Of a stretch of DNA of 64,000 nt, positions 48,904-58,582 are shown piece by piece. The position numbers were made by a program, and so were the translations under genes. The first letter of the stretch is position 1, and each line of letters opens with the position of its first letter. The notes beneath the pieces were generated by a model. It was not told where the DNA came from. It saw only the letters and a program-made list of their open reading frames with translations, and did no database searches. This stretch comes from Serpens sp964410065 (GTDB lineage: Bacteria > Pseudomonadota > Gammaproteobacteria > Pseudomonadales > Pseudomonadaceae). The DNA lies in contig CAYPFO010000009.1 in the NCBI GenBank assembly GCA_964410065.1, positions 20,590-84,589 of the forward strand. Direction: 5' to 3'.

Positions 48904-49935
48904 TTATTTACTCTGCGACGCTGCCTGCTCGCACAGTTCATTGAGCGCGCTTGCCCACTGCGACTGATCGTTCAGGCACGGCACCAGCGTCAGCTCCTCA
49001 CCGCCGGCCGCGATGAATTGCTCGCGGCCACGAATGCCCAGTTCTTCCAGGGTTTCGATGCAATCGGCGACGAACGCCGGGCTCATCACCAGCAACTTCT
49101 TGACGCCGCGGGCGGCCAACTCGTCGAAGCGCGCCTCGGTATAGGGCTCGATCCACTTGTTCTTGCCCAGACGCGACTGAAAGGACACCGACCACTGCTC
49201 CGGGCGCAAACCGGCGCGTTCGGCGAACAGCTCGGCGGTGCGCAGGCACTGGCTGCGGTAGCACAGCGCCAGATTCTCTGCGCTGACGCCCCGGCTGTCG
49301 GCCGCACGCAGGTCATGCTGCGGGTCTTTGATCAGCTTGCGAATATGCCCCTCGGGAATGCCGTGGAAGCTCAGCAGCAAGTGATCGAAATCCTGCTGCA
49401 GGTAAGGTTGCGCACTGGCCAGCAGGGCCTCCTGATAGGCGTCCTCGGCATAGAACGGCGCCAGGGTGTTCAATTTGAAGCTCAGGCCGCGAGCAGCAAT
49501 CACCCGCTGCACCTCCTGCAAGGCCGTGGTAATGGTGCTGTCGGCGAATTGCGGGTACAGCGGCGCCACGGTCACCGTGCGCACCCCCTGCTCGGCCAGA
49601 CGCTGCAAAACGCTGTCGATGGACGGCGAACCATAGCGCATCGCCAGTTCCACAGGCCCATGTTTCCAGTGATCGCGCATGGCGTCCTGCAGTCGGCGGC
49701 TGAGCACGATCAGCGGCGAGCCTTCACCCCACCAGATCGACTGGTAGGCATGAGCGGATTCCTCTGGACGACGATAGAGAATCAGCGACACCAGCAAGCG
49801 GCGTACCGGCCAGGGAAGGTCGATGACATAGGGATCCATGAGGAACTGGTTGAGGTAGCGGCGCACATCGTCCACTTGGGGGGAATCCGGGGAACCCAGA
49901 TTGACCAGCAACAGCGCGTGATCGGTCATGCTCAT
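48904..49935 (-). CDS. hemH: Ferrochelatase
   Basis: A 343-residue enzyme inserting Fe2+ into protoporphyrin IX, the last heme step. The N-terminal ALLLVNLGSPDSP, the catalytic His in LLLSFHGIPEGHIRK, and the late SPAFVADCIETLEELGIRG with its catalytic Glu are all present. The TIGR01777 gene ends 6 bp upstream of the start and is probably in the same operon. Confidence 0.96.
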   Translation of the reverse strand: MSMTDHALLLVNLGSPDSPQVDDVRRYLNQFLMDPYVIDLPWPVRRLLVSLILYRRPEESAHAYQSIWWGEGSPLIVLSRRLQDAMRDHWKHGPVELAMRYGSPSIDSVLQRLAEQGVRTVTVAPLYPQFADSTITTALQEVQRVIAARGLSFKLNTLAPFYAEDAYQEALLASAQPYLQQDFDHLLLSFHGIPEGHIRKLIKDPQHDLRAADSRGVSAENLALCYRSQCLRTAELFAERAGLRPEQWSVSFQSRLGKNKWIEPYTEARFDELAARGVKKLLVMSPAFVADCIETLEELGIRGREQFIAAGGEELTLVPCLNDQSQWASALNELCEQAASQSK

Positions 49936-49941
49936 TCCTAA

Positions 49942-50841
49942 TCAGTGACGGCCCAGCAGATCCACCAGCGCCGCATCCAAATCATTAAAGCGAAACGTGA
50001 AACCTGCAGCCAGCAAACGCTCCGGCACGGCCTGTTGGCCGCCAAGCAGCAAACCGGACATTTCTCCCAGCATCCGCAGCGCCAGGGCCGGCACCGGCAG
50101 CAGTGCCGGGCGATGCAACACCCGGCCCAGCGCCCGGGCAAACTCGCGGTTCCGCACCGGGTGCGGCGAGCAGGCATTGTACGGGCCTTGGGCCTCGGGG
50201 TGGCAGAGAAGAAAATCAATCAGGGCAATCTGATCCTGCAGATGAATCCATGGCATCCATTGCCGGCCGGTGCCCATCGGCCCGCCAAGCCCCAGACGGA
50301 ATATCGGCAGCAATCTGGGCAACATGCCGCCCTCCACCGCCAGCACCGGCGCCGTGCGCACCAGCACCACCCGCATACCCAGGGTTTCGGCATGGCGTGC
50401 TGCATCTTCCCAGGCGCCACACAAGCGTGCAGCGAAGCCTTGGTCGGCCGGCGGCGTTTCCTCGGCTACCCGCTGCTCACCGGTATCGCCATACCAGCCC
50501 ACGGCCGAGCCGGAGATAAGAACCAAGGGGCGTTGCGCGCGCAGCGCCAGCCAGGCCAGCAAGTGCTCGGTGAGGGCGATACGGCTGTCGCGCAGTTCCG
50601 TGCGCCGCGCCTCGGTCCACGGACGGTCGGCAATGGGCGCGCCGGCCAGGTTGATCACTGCGTCCAGCGGCTGGTTGCCCAGCTCGTTGAGATCACCCAG
50701 CCCCTGCACGCCGCTGCCGCACAATTCGGGCACCTGCCGGGGACGCCGGCTCCAAACCCAGAGTTCATGCCCCTGGGCATGCCAGTAACGGCACAGGGCA
50801 CGGCCGATCAGGCCGGTACCGCCAGTCAGCAAGATACGCAT
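49942..50841 (-). CDS. TIGR01777-family epimerase-like protein
   Basis: A 299-residue atypical SDR. The NAD(P) motif is LTGGTGLIGRALCRY at the N-terminus, with VINLAGAPIADRPWTEARR and SGSAVGWYGDTGEQ as family signatures, and a C-terminal DUF1731-like helix pair ending SGLLLGGQQAVPERLLAAGF. The product is unknown. It is operonic with hemH. Similar pairs are common in pseudomonads. Confidence 0.9.
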   Translation of the reverse strand: MRILLTGGTGLIGRALCRYWHAQGHELWVWSRRPRQVPELCGSGVQGLGDLNELGNQPLDAVINLAGAPIADRPWTEARRTELRDSRIALTEHLLAWLALRAQRPLVLISGSAVGWYGDTGEQRVAEETPPADQGFAARLCGAWEDAARHAETLGMRVVLVRTAPVLAVEGGMLPRLLPIFRLGLGGPMGTGRQWMPWIHLQDQIALIDFLLCHPEAQGPYNACSPHPVRNREFARALGRVLHRPALLPVPALALRMLGEMSGLLLGGQQAVPERLLAAGFTFRFNDLDAALVDLLGRH

Positions 50842-50944
50842 AATGAACTCCTGGGTCGCACGTCTGACTCAGTCTGGCTCAGATCAGGATGAATAACCGA
50901 TTACTGACCGAGCACTGCACTGAACCAAGGCGTAAACTGCCGCC

Positions 50945-51259
50945 ATGCCCGAACAACCGCCCCTTATTCATCGCCAGACACCCAGCCCGCCCGTACTGTG
51001 CAGCAACTGCGCCGCCTGCTGCTGCCGCCTGGAAGTCATGCTGGTGACCGACACGGGCGTTCCGACCCGCTTTATCGAGCAGGATCGCTGGGGCGGCGAA
51101 ACCATGCGGCGTCTGGACGATGGCTGGTGCGCAGCCCTCGACCGCGACAGCATGCGCTGCACCATCTACGCCAACCGGCCGCTGATCTGTCGGGAGTTTG
51201 AAATGGGCTCGCCAGAATGCGTCGAGGAACGCGGCGACTTGGCCCAGGCCTATCGATAA
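50945..51259 (+). CDS. YkgJ-family cysteine cluster protein
   Basis: A 104-residue protein with the cysteine cluster CSNCAACCCRLEVMLV, plus RCTIYANRPLICREF and a final cysteine in SPECVEE. The CxxCxxCC layout is diagnostic of YkgJ/UPF0153 proteins, which probably bind zinc or iron. The function is unknown. Confidence 0.87.
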   Translation: MPEQPPLIHRQTPSPPVLCSNCAACCCRLEVMLVTDTGVPTRFIEQDRWGGETMRRLDDGWCAALDRDSMRCTIYANRPLICREFEMGSPECVEERGDLAQAYR

Positions 51260-51272
51260 CGCTGCCCACGCC

Positions 51273-51788
51273 TCAAAAACCCATCCGGTAATACAGGCTG
51301 TACACCTCTACCCCATCATTTGGGCTTTTCAGGCCCGCGTTCGAGTAGTGGATCACCCGCAGCCCGAGATTCTGCCCAGCACCGAAGCGCACGCCCAGGC
51401 CCAGTCGATCCTCGAATTGGAAAGACGAGCCCAGGTCGCGGTCCTCGATTTCGGTATTGGCAAAAGCCGCCACGCCAACCCCCGCCTCGATGTAAGGCCT
51501 AAAGCGCTCGCCGGCAAATTCGTAGACGAATACAGGGGACAGCGACAGGCTGTGGTTGCTGGAGGTTTGGTCACCCTGCCAATAGCTGTAGGCGGAATCC
51601 CAGTAGCCGGTCAGACGCCCGGTGGAGGTTTCCCACCAACTGCGCTGGAAATCCCACTGCAATCCCAGGCGGTAGACCATTTCCGACTCCGAGCTCTGGC
51701 CGACGCCTAGGGTTACATCCGCCGCGTGTGCGTGTTGCAGGCCGAGCAGTGCTAGGACGAACGCTGCCAGGGGGAATCCTTTATTCAT
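51273..51788 (-). CDS. pagL: Lipid A 3-O-deacylase PagL
   Basis: A 171-residue outer-membrane beta-barrel enzyme with a signal peptide (AAFVLALLGLQHAHA). The catalytic pair is in RVIHYSNAGLKSPND (His and Ser), and the protein ends in a C-terminal Phe (YRMGF), the BAM signal. PagL removes the 3-O-linked acyl chain from lipid A. AGGA upstream supports ATG 51788; a second in-frame ATG lies 9 bp upstream. It follows murI on the same strand with a 55-bp gap. Confidence 0.9.
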   Translation of the reverse strand: MNKGFPLAAFVLALLGLQHAHAADVTLGVGQSSESEMVYRLGLQWDFQRSWWETSTGRLTGYWDSAYSYWQGDQTSSNHSLSLSPVFVYEFAGERFRPYIEAGVGVAAFANTEIEDRDLGSSFQFEDRLGLGVRFGAGQNLGLRVIHYSNAGLKSPNDGVEVYSLYYRMGF

Positions 51789-51843
51789 GGGAAACATCCT
51801 TATCCAGAAGGAAAAGAAGACAGACTTCCCGTTATATGAAGGC

Positions 51844-52653
51844 TCAGCCGGAGGTGAGTTCCAAACCCAGCGGTTCCAGGTGCGCTTCGCCCTGCCACAG
51901 GGTAGGCAATACCTGCTGCAATCCGCCCACCGCGCCGGTGGTGTAAAAACGCGTGGCCAAGGGCGGTCCGCCGGCCAGCAGGTCACGGGCTTGCAGCAGG
52001 CGCTGCAACTGACGCGCGACGGCTTCGCCCGTGTCGATCAGGCTCACCGAGTCCGGTATCAGTCCACGCAACAGTGGCTTGATGAACGGGTAATGGGTGC
52101 AACCGAGGATCAGCGTGTCGCAGCCCTGGGCCAGCAGCGGCTCGACGAAACCGTTCAACAGCGCGCGGGTTGCGGCGCTGTCCAGTGCTCCCGACTCGAT
52201 GCACTCCACCAGGCCCGGACAGGGTTGGGTGATCACCCGCACGTCATGGGCGAAGCGATCCAGGAGTGCAGCGAACTTGGCGCTTTTCAGCGTGCCGGTG
52301 GTGGCCAGCACGCCCACCACGCCGCTGCGCGTCGCCGCGGCTGCCGGCTTGACCGCCGGTTCCATGCCGACAATAGGCAATGCGGGATAGAGATCGCGCA
52401 GATCGGCCACGGCAGCTGCCGTCGCTGTGTTACACGCCAGCACCAATGCTTTGGCACCTTGCGCCAGGAGAAAATCCGCGATCAGCCGGCTGCGCTGGCG
52501 AATGAATTCGGGGCTTTTCTCGCCGTACGGCACATAGCGGCTGTCGGCGACGTAGATCAGCGATTCTTGAGGCAGTCGCGCACGAATCTCGCGCAGCACG
52601 GAGATCCCGCCGACACCAGAATCGAACACGCCAATCGGTGCACTACGGAGCAT
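51844..52653 (-). CDS. murI: Glutamate racemase
   Basis: A 269-residue enzyme giving D-glutamate for peptidoglycan. The catalytic Asp and two cysteines are in IGVFDSGVGGISVL, VLACNTATAAAV and LILGCTHYPF. Its start overlaps the moeB stop by 11 bp. A longer N-terminus is open upstream but unlike the family, so ATG 52653 is preferred. Confidence 0.96.
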   Translation of the reverse strand: MLRSAPIGVFDSGVGGISVLREIRARLPQESLIYVADSRYVPYGEKSPEFIRQRSRLIADFLLAQGAKALVLACNTATAAAVADLRDLYPALPIVGMEPAVKPAAAATRSGVVGVLATTGTLKSAKFAALLDRFAHDVRVITQPCPGLVECIESGALDSAATRALLNGFVEPLLAQGCDTLILGCTHYPFIKPLLRGLIPDSVSLIDTGEAVARQLQRLLQARDLLAGGPPLATRFYTTGAVGGLQQVLPTLWQGEAHLEPLGLELTSG

Positions 52654-53410
52654 GGCGACTTCCACACACGGCGCAGCCTGGATCACGTTTGACCTTAAGT
52701 TCGCGGAAGCGGCTACCGAACGCATCGATCAACAGCAAACGGCCCACCAGCGGCTCGCCAAAGCCGGCCAGTAACTTGAGGGTTTCCAGCGCCTGCAGAC
52801 TGCCCACCAGGCCGACCAGCGGGCCGATCACGCCGGCTTCACTGCAGGTCAATTCGGCCTCGCTGCCATGGCCGTACAGGCAGTGATAACAAGGGCTGGC
52901 CGCGTCGCGAGGGTCGAAAACCGCCAATTGGCCTTCGAGGCGAATCGCCGCACCGGATACCAGCGGCTTGCCGGCCGCCACACAGGCGGCGTTGACCGCC
53001 TCGCGGGTGGCGAAGTTGTCGCAGCAATCGACTACCACATCCACTGCGCTGACCGCCTCGGCCAATGTGTCGCCATCCAGCACCTGACGATGAGCAACCA
53101 GCCGCACGCCGGGGTTGAGCCTGGCGAGGCGAGCCATGGCGGAATCCACCTTGCCCACGCCCACGCTCTGGGTGTCGTGAATCACCTGACGTTGCAGGTT
53201 GGTCAGGTCCACGGTGTCGAAATCCGCCAGATGCAGCTCGCCGACCCCGGCGGCCGCCAGGTACAGCGCCACTGGCGAGCCCAGTCCACCAAGGCCGACA
53301 ATCAATACGCGCCCTTGCTTGAGGCGCAACTGGCCCTCGACATCGACTTGCGACAGGAGAATCTGCCGGCTGTAGCGCAGCAGTTCATCATCATTGAGTT
53401 CATTGAACAT
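52643..53410 (-). CDS. moeB: MoeB/ThiF-family adenylyltransferase
   Basis: A 255-residue E1-like enzyme that adenylates the C-terminal glycine of MoaD or ThiS. The ATP-binding VLIVGLGGLGSPVALYLA, NLQRQVIHDTQSVG and two zinc cysteine pairs (CYHC, CAVC) are present. It overlaps prmC by 11 bp and murI by 11 bp, an arrangement kept in P. aeruginosa. Confidence 0.93.
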   Translation of the reverse strand: MFNELNDDELLRYSRQILLSQVDVEGQLRLKQGRVLIVGLGGLGSPVALYLAAAGVGELHLADFDTVDLTNLQRQVIHDTQSVGVGKVDSAMARLARLNPGVRLVAHRQVLDGDTLAEAVSAVDVVVDCCDNFATREAVNAACVAAGKPLVSGAAIRLEGQLAVFDPRDAASPCYHCLYGHGSEAELTCSEAGVIGPLVGLVGSLQALETLKLLAGFGEPLVGRLLLIDAFGSRFRELKVKRDPGCAVCGSRHAP

Positions 53411-54254
53411 CGGCAGCTCCCGAGCCGGGCTGCCAACAACCCAGGCTGATGCGTTCGTGGCGGGCCAGGTCGCGGCGGCTGTGCACGTCGACGAAACCGG
53501 CGGCGCCCAGTAACTCGCGCACAGCCAGCGCTTGATCGAATCCATGTTCCAGCAGCAACAAGCCGCCCGGTTCCAAAAAGTGCGGCGCCTGGGCAATGAT
53601 CAGGCGGATATCATCCAGTCCATCCTGACCGGCCACCAACGCGCTGGCCGGCTCGAAACGTACATCGCCTTCGCTCAAGTGAGTGTCATCGGCGGCGATA
53701 TACGGCGGGTTGCTGAGGATCAGGCGATAACGCTGCCCCTGCAACGCGGAAAACCAGTGACTGAGGGCAAATTGCACGTTGTTCAGCTGGAGGCGCTGGC
53801 GATTGCGTTCGGCCAGGGCCACGGCCTCGTCAATGCGATCCACCCCGGTCAACTGCCAGGCAGGCCGCTCGCTGGCCAGCGCCAGGGCGATGGCGCCGGT
53901 GCCGGTGCCCAGGTCCAGCGCGGCCAGTGGCGTGGCGGGCAGCAGCGCCAGCGCGGTTTCCACCAGCAGCTCGGTGTCCGGGCGGGGAATCAGGGTATGC
54001 GGCGCAACGTCTAGGTCGAGGCTCCAGAAGCCCTGATGGCCCAGCAGGTAGGCCACCGGTTCGCCGGCACGACGACGCTGCAGCAGCGCGGCGAAGGCCT
54101 GTTGCTGTGTCTCGCTGGGCGTTTTTTCCGGCCAGGTACGCAGGTAGCTGCGCGGCTTGCCGAGCACATGGGCCAGCAGCAACTCAGCGTCCAGCCGCGC
54201 ACTGGGCGAGTCGGGCAAGTCGGCGGCGTTGAGCAGTGTTTCGATGGTGGGCAT
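53400..54254 (-). CDS. prmC: Peptide chain release factor N5-glutamine methyltransferase
   Basis: A 284-residue SAM-dependent enzyme that methylates the GGQ glutamine of RF1 and RF2. The SAM motif is LDLGTGTGAIALALA and the catalytic NPPY motif LSNPPYIAADD. The family helper region LIPRPDTELLVETAL precedes them. It lies just downstream of prfA, its substrate gene, across an 85-bp repeat-containing spacer. Confidence 0.96.
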   Translation of the reverse strand: MPTIETLLNAADLPDSPSARLDAELLLAHVLGKPRSYLRTWPEKTPSETQQQAFAALLQRRRAGEPVAYLLGHQGFWSLDLDVAPHTLIPRPDTELLVETALALLPATPLAALDLGTGTGAIALALASERPAWQLTGVDRIDEAVALAERNRQRLQLNNVQFALSHWFSALQGQRYRLILSNPPYIAADDTHLSEGDVRFEPASALVAGQDGLDDIRLIIAQAPHFLEPGGLLLLEHGFDQALAVRELLGAAGFVDVHSRRDLARHERISLGCWQPGSGAADVQ

Positions 54255-54264
54255 ACGTTTAAGC

Positions 54265-54335
54265 CTCGAGCCTCAAGCGGCAAGCTACAAGACGCCGCTC
54301 AGTCAGCTTGCGGCTTATAGCGTGCGGCTTGCGGC
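54265..54335. repeat. Repetitive spacer between prfA and prmC
   Basis: Degenerate repeats of the type AGCTTGCGGCTT / GTGCGGCTTGCGGCT on one strand and GCAAGCTACAAG in inverted form, typical of short intergenic repeats of pseudomonads. It separates two otherwise tightly packed genes and could form a transcript hairpin. Confidence 0.55.
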
Positions 54336-54339
54336 TGCT

Positions 54340-55422
54340 TCAATCGCCCAGCGCCGCCAACTGGTCGGCCTGGTATTCCTGCAGCAGCGGCTCGATTATC
54401 TGCTCCACCGCGCCGGTCAAGACTTCGCTCAGCGAATACAGGGTCAAGTTGATGCGATGGTCGGTCACCCGGCCTTGGGGGAAATTGTAGGTACGGATGC
54501 GTTCGGAACGATCACCCGAGCCCACCAACATCTTGCGCGAGTCGGAAATTTCCTTGTGCGCAGCGGCGTCCTGCTGGTCTTGCAGCTTGGCCGCCAGCCA
54601 GGACATGGCGCGAGCACGGTTCTTGTGCTGCGAGCGCTCTTCCTGGCACTCGACCACCATGCCGGTGGGCAAGTGGGTGATGCGCACCGCCGAATCGGTC
54701 TTGTTGATGTGCTGTCCGCCGGCGCCGGAGGCGCGGTAGGTGTCTACGCGCAGGTCGGCCGGATTGATTTCGATCGCTGCCTGTTCGTCCGGCTCGGGCA
54801 GCACCGCCACGGTGCAGGCCGAGGTATGGATGCGACCCTGGGATTCGGTTTCCGGCACGCGCTGTACGCGGTGGGCGCCGGACTCAAATTTCAGTTTGGC
54901 GAACACGTTGTCGCCTTCGACGCGGGAGATCACCTCTTTGTAACCGCCGTGTTCACCGAGGCTTTCCGACAGTATCTCGACCCGCCAGCCCTGACGCTCA
55001 GCGTACCGTGAGTACATGCGGAACAGGTCGCCGGAGAAGATGGCCGCTTCGTCGCCGCCGGTACCTGCACGGATTTCCAGGAAGACGTTGCGTCCGTCCT
55101 TGGGGTCCTTGGGCAGCAGCATGCGCTGCAGGTGATCTTCGATGCCGAGCAGTCGCTCCTTGGCATCGGCGACTTCTTCCTCGGCCATTTCCCGCATGTC
55201 CGGGTCGCTGTCCTTGAGCATTTCCTGCGCCCCGGCCAAGTCGTTCTGCACCTTGCGAAACTCGCGGTAGGCAAGGATCACCGGCTCGACGTCGGCGTAC
55301 TCCTTGGAATAGGCGCGGAATTGCTTTTGGTTGGCGATGACTTCACCGTCGCCCAGCAGCGCTGTGAGTTCTTCGTAGCGGTCCTGGAGAATGTCCAGTT
55401 TATTGAGCAGCGAGGCTTTCAT
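54340..55422 (-). CDS. prfA: Peptide chain release factor 1
   Basis: A 360-residue class I release factor recognising UAA and UAG. The GGQ motif is in RASGAGGQHINKTDSAVR, and the codon-recognition region contains the PxT-type tripeptide region of RF1. Length is normal. It overlaps hemA by 4 bp (ATGA) and is followed by its methyltransferase gene prmC. Confidence 0.97.
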   Translation of the reverse strand: MKASLLNKLDILQDRYEELTALLGDGEVIANQKQFRAYSKEYADVEPVILAYREFRKVQNDLAGAQEMLKDSDPDMREMAEEEVADAKERLLGIEDHLQRMLLPKDPKDGRNVFLEIRAGTGGDEAAIFSGDLFRMYSRYAERQGWRVEILSESLGEHGGYKEVISRVEGDNVFAKLKFESGAHRVQRVPETESQGRIHTSACTVAVLPEPDEQAAIEINPADLRVDTYRASGAGGQHINKTDSAVRITHLPTGMVVECQEERSQHKNRARAMSWLAAKLQDQQDAAAHKEISDSRKMLVGSGDRSERIRTYNFPQGRVTDHRINLTLYSLSEVLTGAVEQIIEPLLQEYQADQLAALGD

Positions 55423-56687
55423 TTTTTCGCGTCGCCCTCGTCAAGGCCAAACAGTTCCTGGGCCACAGCCAAGGCATCGCCGCGGCCATCAGCAGAGAAT
55501 TTCTTCAGTTGTACGCTGGGCGCATGCAGCAACTTGTTGGTCAGGCTGCGCGCCAGTTGCGCCAACACGTCTTCGGGCGCTCCGCCGTTGGCCAGCAGTC
55601 GCTGCGCCTTGCCCAGTTCCTCGTTACGCAGTTGCTCGGCTTGTTGGCGATAAGCCTTGAGCACGTCCACGGCGGCCAGTTCGCGCAAGCGCACCATAAA
55701 TTCGCCGGCACCCAGCGTGACCAGTTCCTCGGCAGCTTGGGCGGCACCCTGACGGCTCTTGAGGTTTTCCTGGACGACATCATGCAAGTCGTCCACGGTG
55801 TACAGGTAGACGTCATCCAGCTCGCCAACCTGCGGTTCGATATCCCGCGGCACGGCGATATCGACCATGAACATCGGTTTGTGCTTACGCAGTTTCAGCG
55901 CACGCTCGACAGCGCCCTTGCCCAGGATCGGCAATTGGCTGGCGGTCGAACTGATGACGATGTCGCTGTTGACCAGCTCATCGGGAATTTCCGACAGCAA
56001 CACCGCCCGCGCACCGAACTCGGCGGCCAGCTGACTGGCGCGCTCCAGCGTCCGGTTGGCCACCACGATGCGCTTGACGCCCTGCTCGTGCAGATGTCGG
56101 GCGACGAGAGTAATGGTCTCGCCCGCGCCGATCAGCAACGCCTGGCTGTTTTGCAGGTTGCTGAAAATCTGCCTGGCCAGGCTGACCGCAGCAAAGGCCA
56201 CGGACACTGGGTTTTCACCGATGGCGGTATCGGTGCGCACGGTTTTCGCCGTGCTGAAGGTGGCCTGGAACAACCGGCCCAGCAGCGGGCCAACCGTGCC
56301 GGCCTCGCGGGCCACGGCATAGGCGGACTTCATCTGGCCGAGAATCTGCGGCTCACCGAGCACCAGCGAGTCGAGTCCGCAGGCGACACGCATCATGTGC
56401 CGCACTGCCTCATCCTCGGTGTGGACATAGGCGCAGGCGCGCAGATCGTCTAGGCTCAGCCCGTGAAAATCGGCCAGCCAGCGCAGCACGGCGTCGGCTT
56501 GCGGCGACTCCTGGCGAACATAGAGTTCACTACGGTTACAGGTGGAAAGAATCGCTGCTTCACCGCTCGACGTTAACCGGCAGAGCTGCTGCAGGGCCTC
56601 TACCATCTGCTCAGGGGTGAATGCCACGCGCTCGCGGACATCCACCGAAGCGGTTTTGTGGTTGATACCAAGGGCGAGGAAAGCCAT
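55419..56687 (-). CDS. hemA: Glutamyl-tRNA reductase
   Basis: A 422-residue NADPH-dependent enzyme converting glutamyl-tRNA to glutamate-1-semialdehyde, the first committed tetrapyrrole step. The catalytic Cys50 is in AILSTCNRSELY, GINHKTASVDVRERVAF is at the N-terminus, and VLGEPQILGQMKSAY and LLIGAGETITLVARHL follow. It heads the hemA-prfA-prmC-moeB-murI unit. Confidence 0.97.
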   Translation of the reverse strand: MAFLALGINHKTASVDVRERVAFTPEQMVEALQQLCRLTSSGEAAILSTCNRSELYVRQESPQADAVLRWLADFHGLSLDDLRACAYVHTEDEAVRHMMRVACGLDSLVLGEPQILGQMKSAYAVAREAGTVGPLLGRLFQATFSTAKTVRTDTAIGENPVSVAFAAVSLARQIFSNLQNSQALLIGAGETITLVARHLHEQGVKRIVVANRTLERASQLAAEFGARAVLLSEIPDELVNSDIVISSTASQLPILGKGAVERALKLRKHKPMFMVDIAVPRDIEPQVGELDDVYLYTVDDLHDVVQENLKSRQGAAQAAEELVTLGAGEFMVRLRELAAVDVLKAYRQQAEQLRNEELGKAQRLLANGGAPEDVLAQLARSLTNKLLHAPSVQLKKFSADGRGDALAVAQELFGLDEGDAKK

Positions 56688-56867
56688 GCGGGTCGTAAAT
56701 CAAGCTAGAGAAGCCGGCAATTCTCCTACGTCGTCGGGCGTAGAACAACCTCCATCACTTATTGCCACTATTAGTCGCCCCCGTCTTTTCGCCGGCAAGC
56801 GGCAGCCCATGGGCTTGCCTGAAAGCATGTGTCATGATGGCGCAACAGCAGGTAAGTCTTCTTTCCC
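56688..56867. other. Divergent promoter region hemA / TPR lipoprotein gene
   Basis: A 180-bp gap holding the start regions of two opposite transcription units. No confident hexamers or operators were identified. Confidence 0.4.
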
Positions 56868-58580
56868 ATGAAAAAATCCTTCGCATCTTTGGCCATCCTT
56901 GTGTTGCTGGGTGGCTGTCAGAGCATCACCAGCGCCCCCGAAACCACCCCGCCGGCGCAGGCCAGCGCACCCGAACCGCAACAGTACGCCTCGTTCAGCC
57001 AAGAGACCCTGTACGCCCTGCTGACTGCGGAACTGGCCGGCCAGCGCGGTCGTTTTGATATCGCCCTGGGCAACTACCTGCAACAGGCCAACGCCACCGA
57101 GGACCCTGCCGTTGCCGAGCGCGCCTATCGGATCGCCGAATACCTGGGCTCCGAGCAGGCAGCCCTGCTCAGTAGCCAGATCTGGGCTGATGCCGCGCCG
57201 GACAACCTGGATGCACAGCGCGCCGCCGCGATTCAACTGGCGCGCGCCGGCCGCTTTGACGAATCACTCATCTACATGGAAAACGTGCTGAAACGCCATG
57301 GCAGCACGCACTTTGATTTTCTTGCGCTCTCTGCTGCGGAGACCGACCCGGATACCCGCAGTGGGCTGATGCAGAATTTTGACCGCCTGCTGCAACAGTA
57401 CCCGAATAACGCGCAATTGCTGTTCGGCCAGGCCCTGCTGCTGCAGCAGGACGGTCGCCCTGAAGAAGCCCTGGCCTTGCTGCAACGCCAACCCGTACAA
57501 GACAGTGAAATCGCCACCCTGCTGCTGCGTACCCGACTGCTGCAAAGCGTTGGCCGCGGCAATGAAGCGCTGCCGCTGCTGGAGAAAGGCATCCGCCAGC
57601 ACCCCGACGACAAACGCCTGCGCCTTGCCCAGGCGCGCCTGTTCGTCGACCAGGAACGCATTAAAGACGCCAAGCAAGCGTTCTCAAGATTGCTCGAACA
57701 GTACCCGGACGATGACGACCTGCGCTTCTCCCTCGCCCTGGTGTGCATGGAGGCGCAAGACTGGCAGGAAGCCCGCACCCATCTGCAGCAACTCGTTCGC
57801 AACGAGACCCATGTGAACGCCGCGCACCTGCACCTGGGACGGGTACATGAGGAACTGGGCGAACCCGAGCAAGCCCTGGACGAGTACTCACAGGTCGGCC
57901 CGAGCAACGAATTTCTGCCCGCCCAGGTGCGCCAGAGCAATATTCTCTTTTCCAGCCAGCGCAGCGCGGAAGCGTCTCGACGCCTGAGCGGCGCCCGCCT
58001 CGACCAGCCGGACTACGCCCTGCAGCTGTACCTGATCGAATCCGAAGCCTGGGCCAAGCACCAGCAGCCCGAGCGCGCCAGCAGATTGATCGAACAGGCC
58101 CTGAAGCAATTCCCCAACGACCTCAGCCTGCTGTACACGCGCGCCATGCTGGCGGAGAAACGCGGCGACCTGGCGCAGCTGGAAAAGGACCTGCGCTTCA
58201 TCCTCGAGCGCGAGCCTGATAACGCCATGGCCCTCAATGCGCTGGGCTACACACTGGCCGACCGCACCACGCGTTACGCCGAAGCCAAGGTGCTGATCGA
58301 ACAGGCCCATCAGCTCAACCCGCAAGATCCGGCCATTCTCGACAGCCTGGGCTGGGTGAATTTTCGTCTGGGCAACCTCACCGAGGCCGAACGCTTGCTG
58401 CGCCAGGCCCATGAGCGCTTTCCCGACCCGGAAGTCGCCGCCCACCTCGGTGAAGTGCTGTGGACTCGCGGCAAGCAAGCCGAGGCTCGCAGGATCTGGG
58501 ACGAAGCGCTCAAGGAACAACCCGACAGCAGCATCCTGCGCAGCACCCTGCAACGTCTGACCGGCTCGGAGAAACCCTGA
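56868..58580 (+). CDS. TPR-repeat lipoprotein
   Basis: A 570-residue lipoprotein (lipobox VLLGGCQ, Cys17) followed by many TPR units across almost the whole length (for example LLFGQALLLQQDGRPEEALA, AHLHLGRVHEELGEPEQALD, ALNALGYTLADRTTRYAEAK). Such proteins are scaffolds in the envelope. lolB starts 2 bp downstream, as in P. aeruginosa (PA4667-lolB), pointing to a role in lipoprotein or outer-membrane assembly, unproved. Confidence 0.9.
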   Translation: MKKSFASLAILVLLGGCQSITSAPETTPPAQASAPEPQQYASFSQETLYALLTAELAGQRGRFDIALGNYLQQANATEDPAVAERAYRIAEYLGSEQAALLSSQIWADAAPDNLDAQRAAAIQLARAGRFDESLIYMENVLKRHGSTHFDFLALSAAETDPDTRSGLMQNFDRLLQQYPNNAQLLFGQALLLQQDGRPEEALALLQRQPVQDSEIATLLLRTRLLQSVGRGNEALPLLEKGIRQHPDDKRLRLAQARLFVDQERIKDAKQAFSRLLEQYPDDDDLRFSLALVCMEAQDWQEARTHLQQLVRNETHVNAAHLHLGRVHEELGEPEQALDEYSQVGPSNEFLPAQVRQSNILFSSQRSAEASRRLSGARLDQPDYALQLYLIESEAWAKHQQPERASRLIEQALKQFPNDLSLLYTRAMLAEKRGDLAQLEKDLRFILEREPDNAMALNALGYTLADRTTRYAEAKVLIEQAHQLNPQDPAILDSLGWVNFRLGNLTEAERLLRQAHERFPDPEVAAHLGEVLWTRGKQAEARRIWDEALKEQPDSSILRSTLQRLTGSEKP

Positions 58581-58582
58581 CC

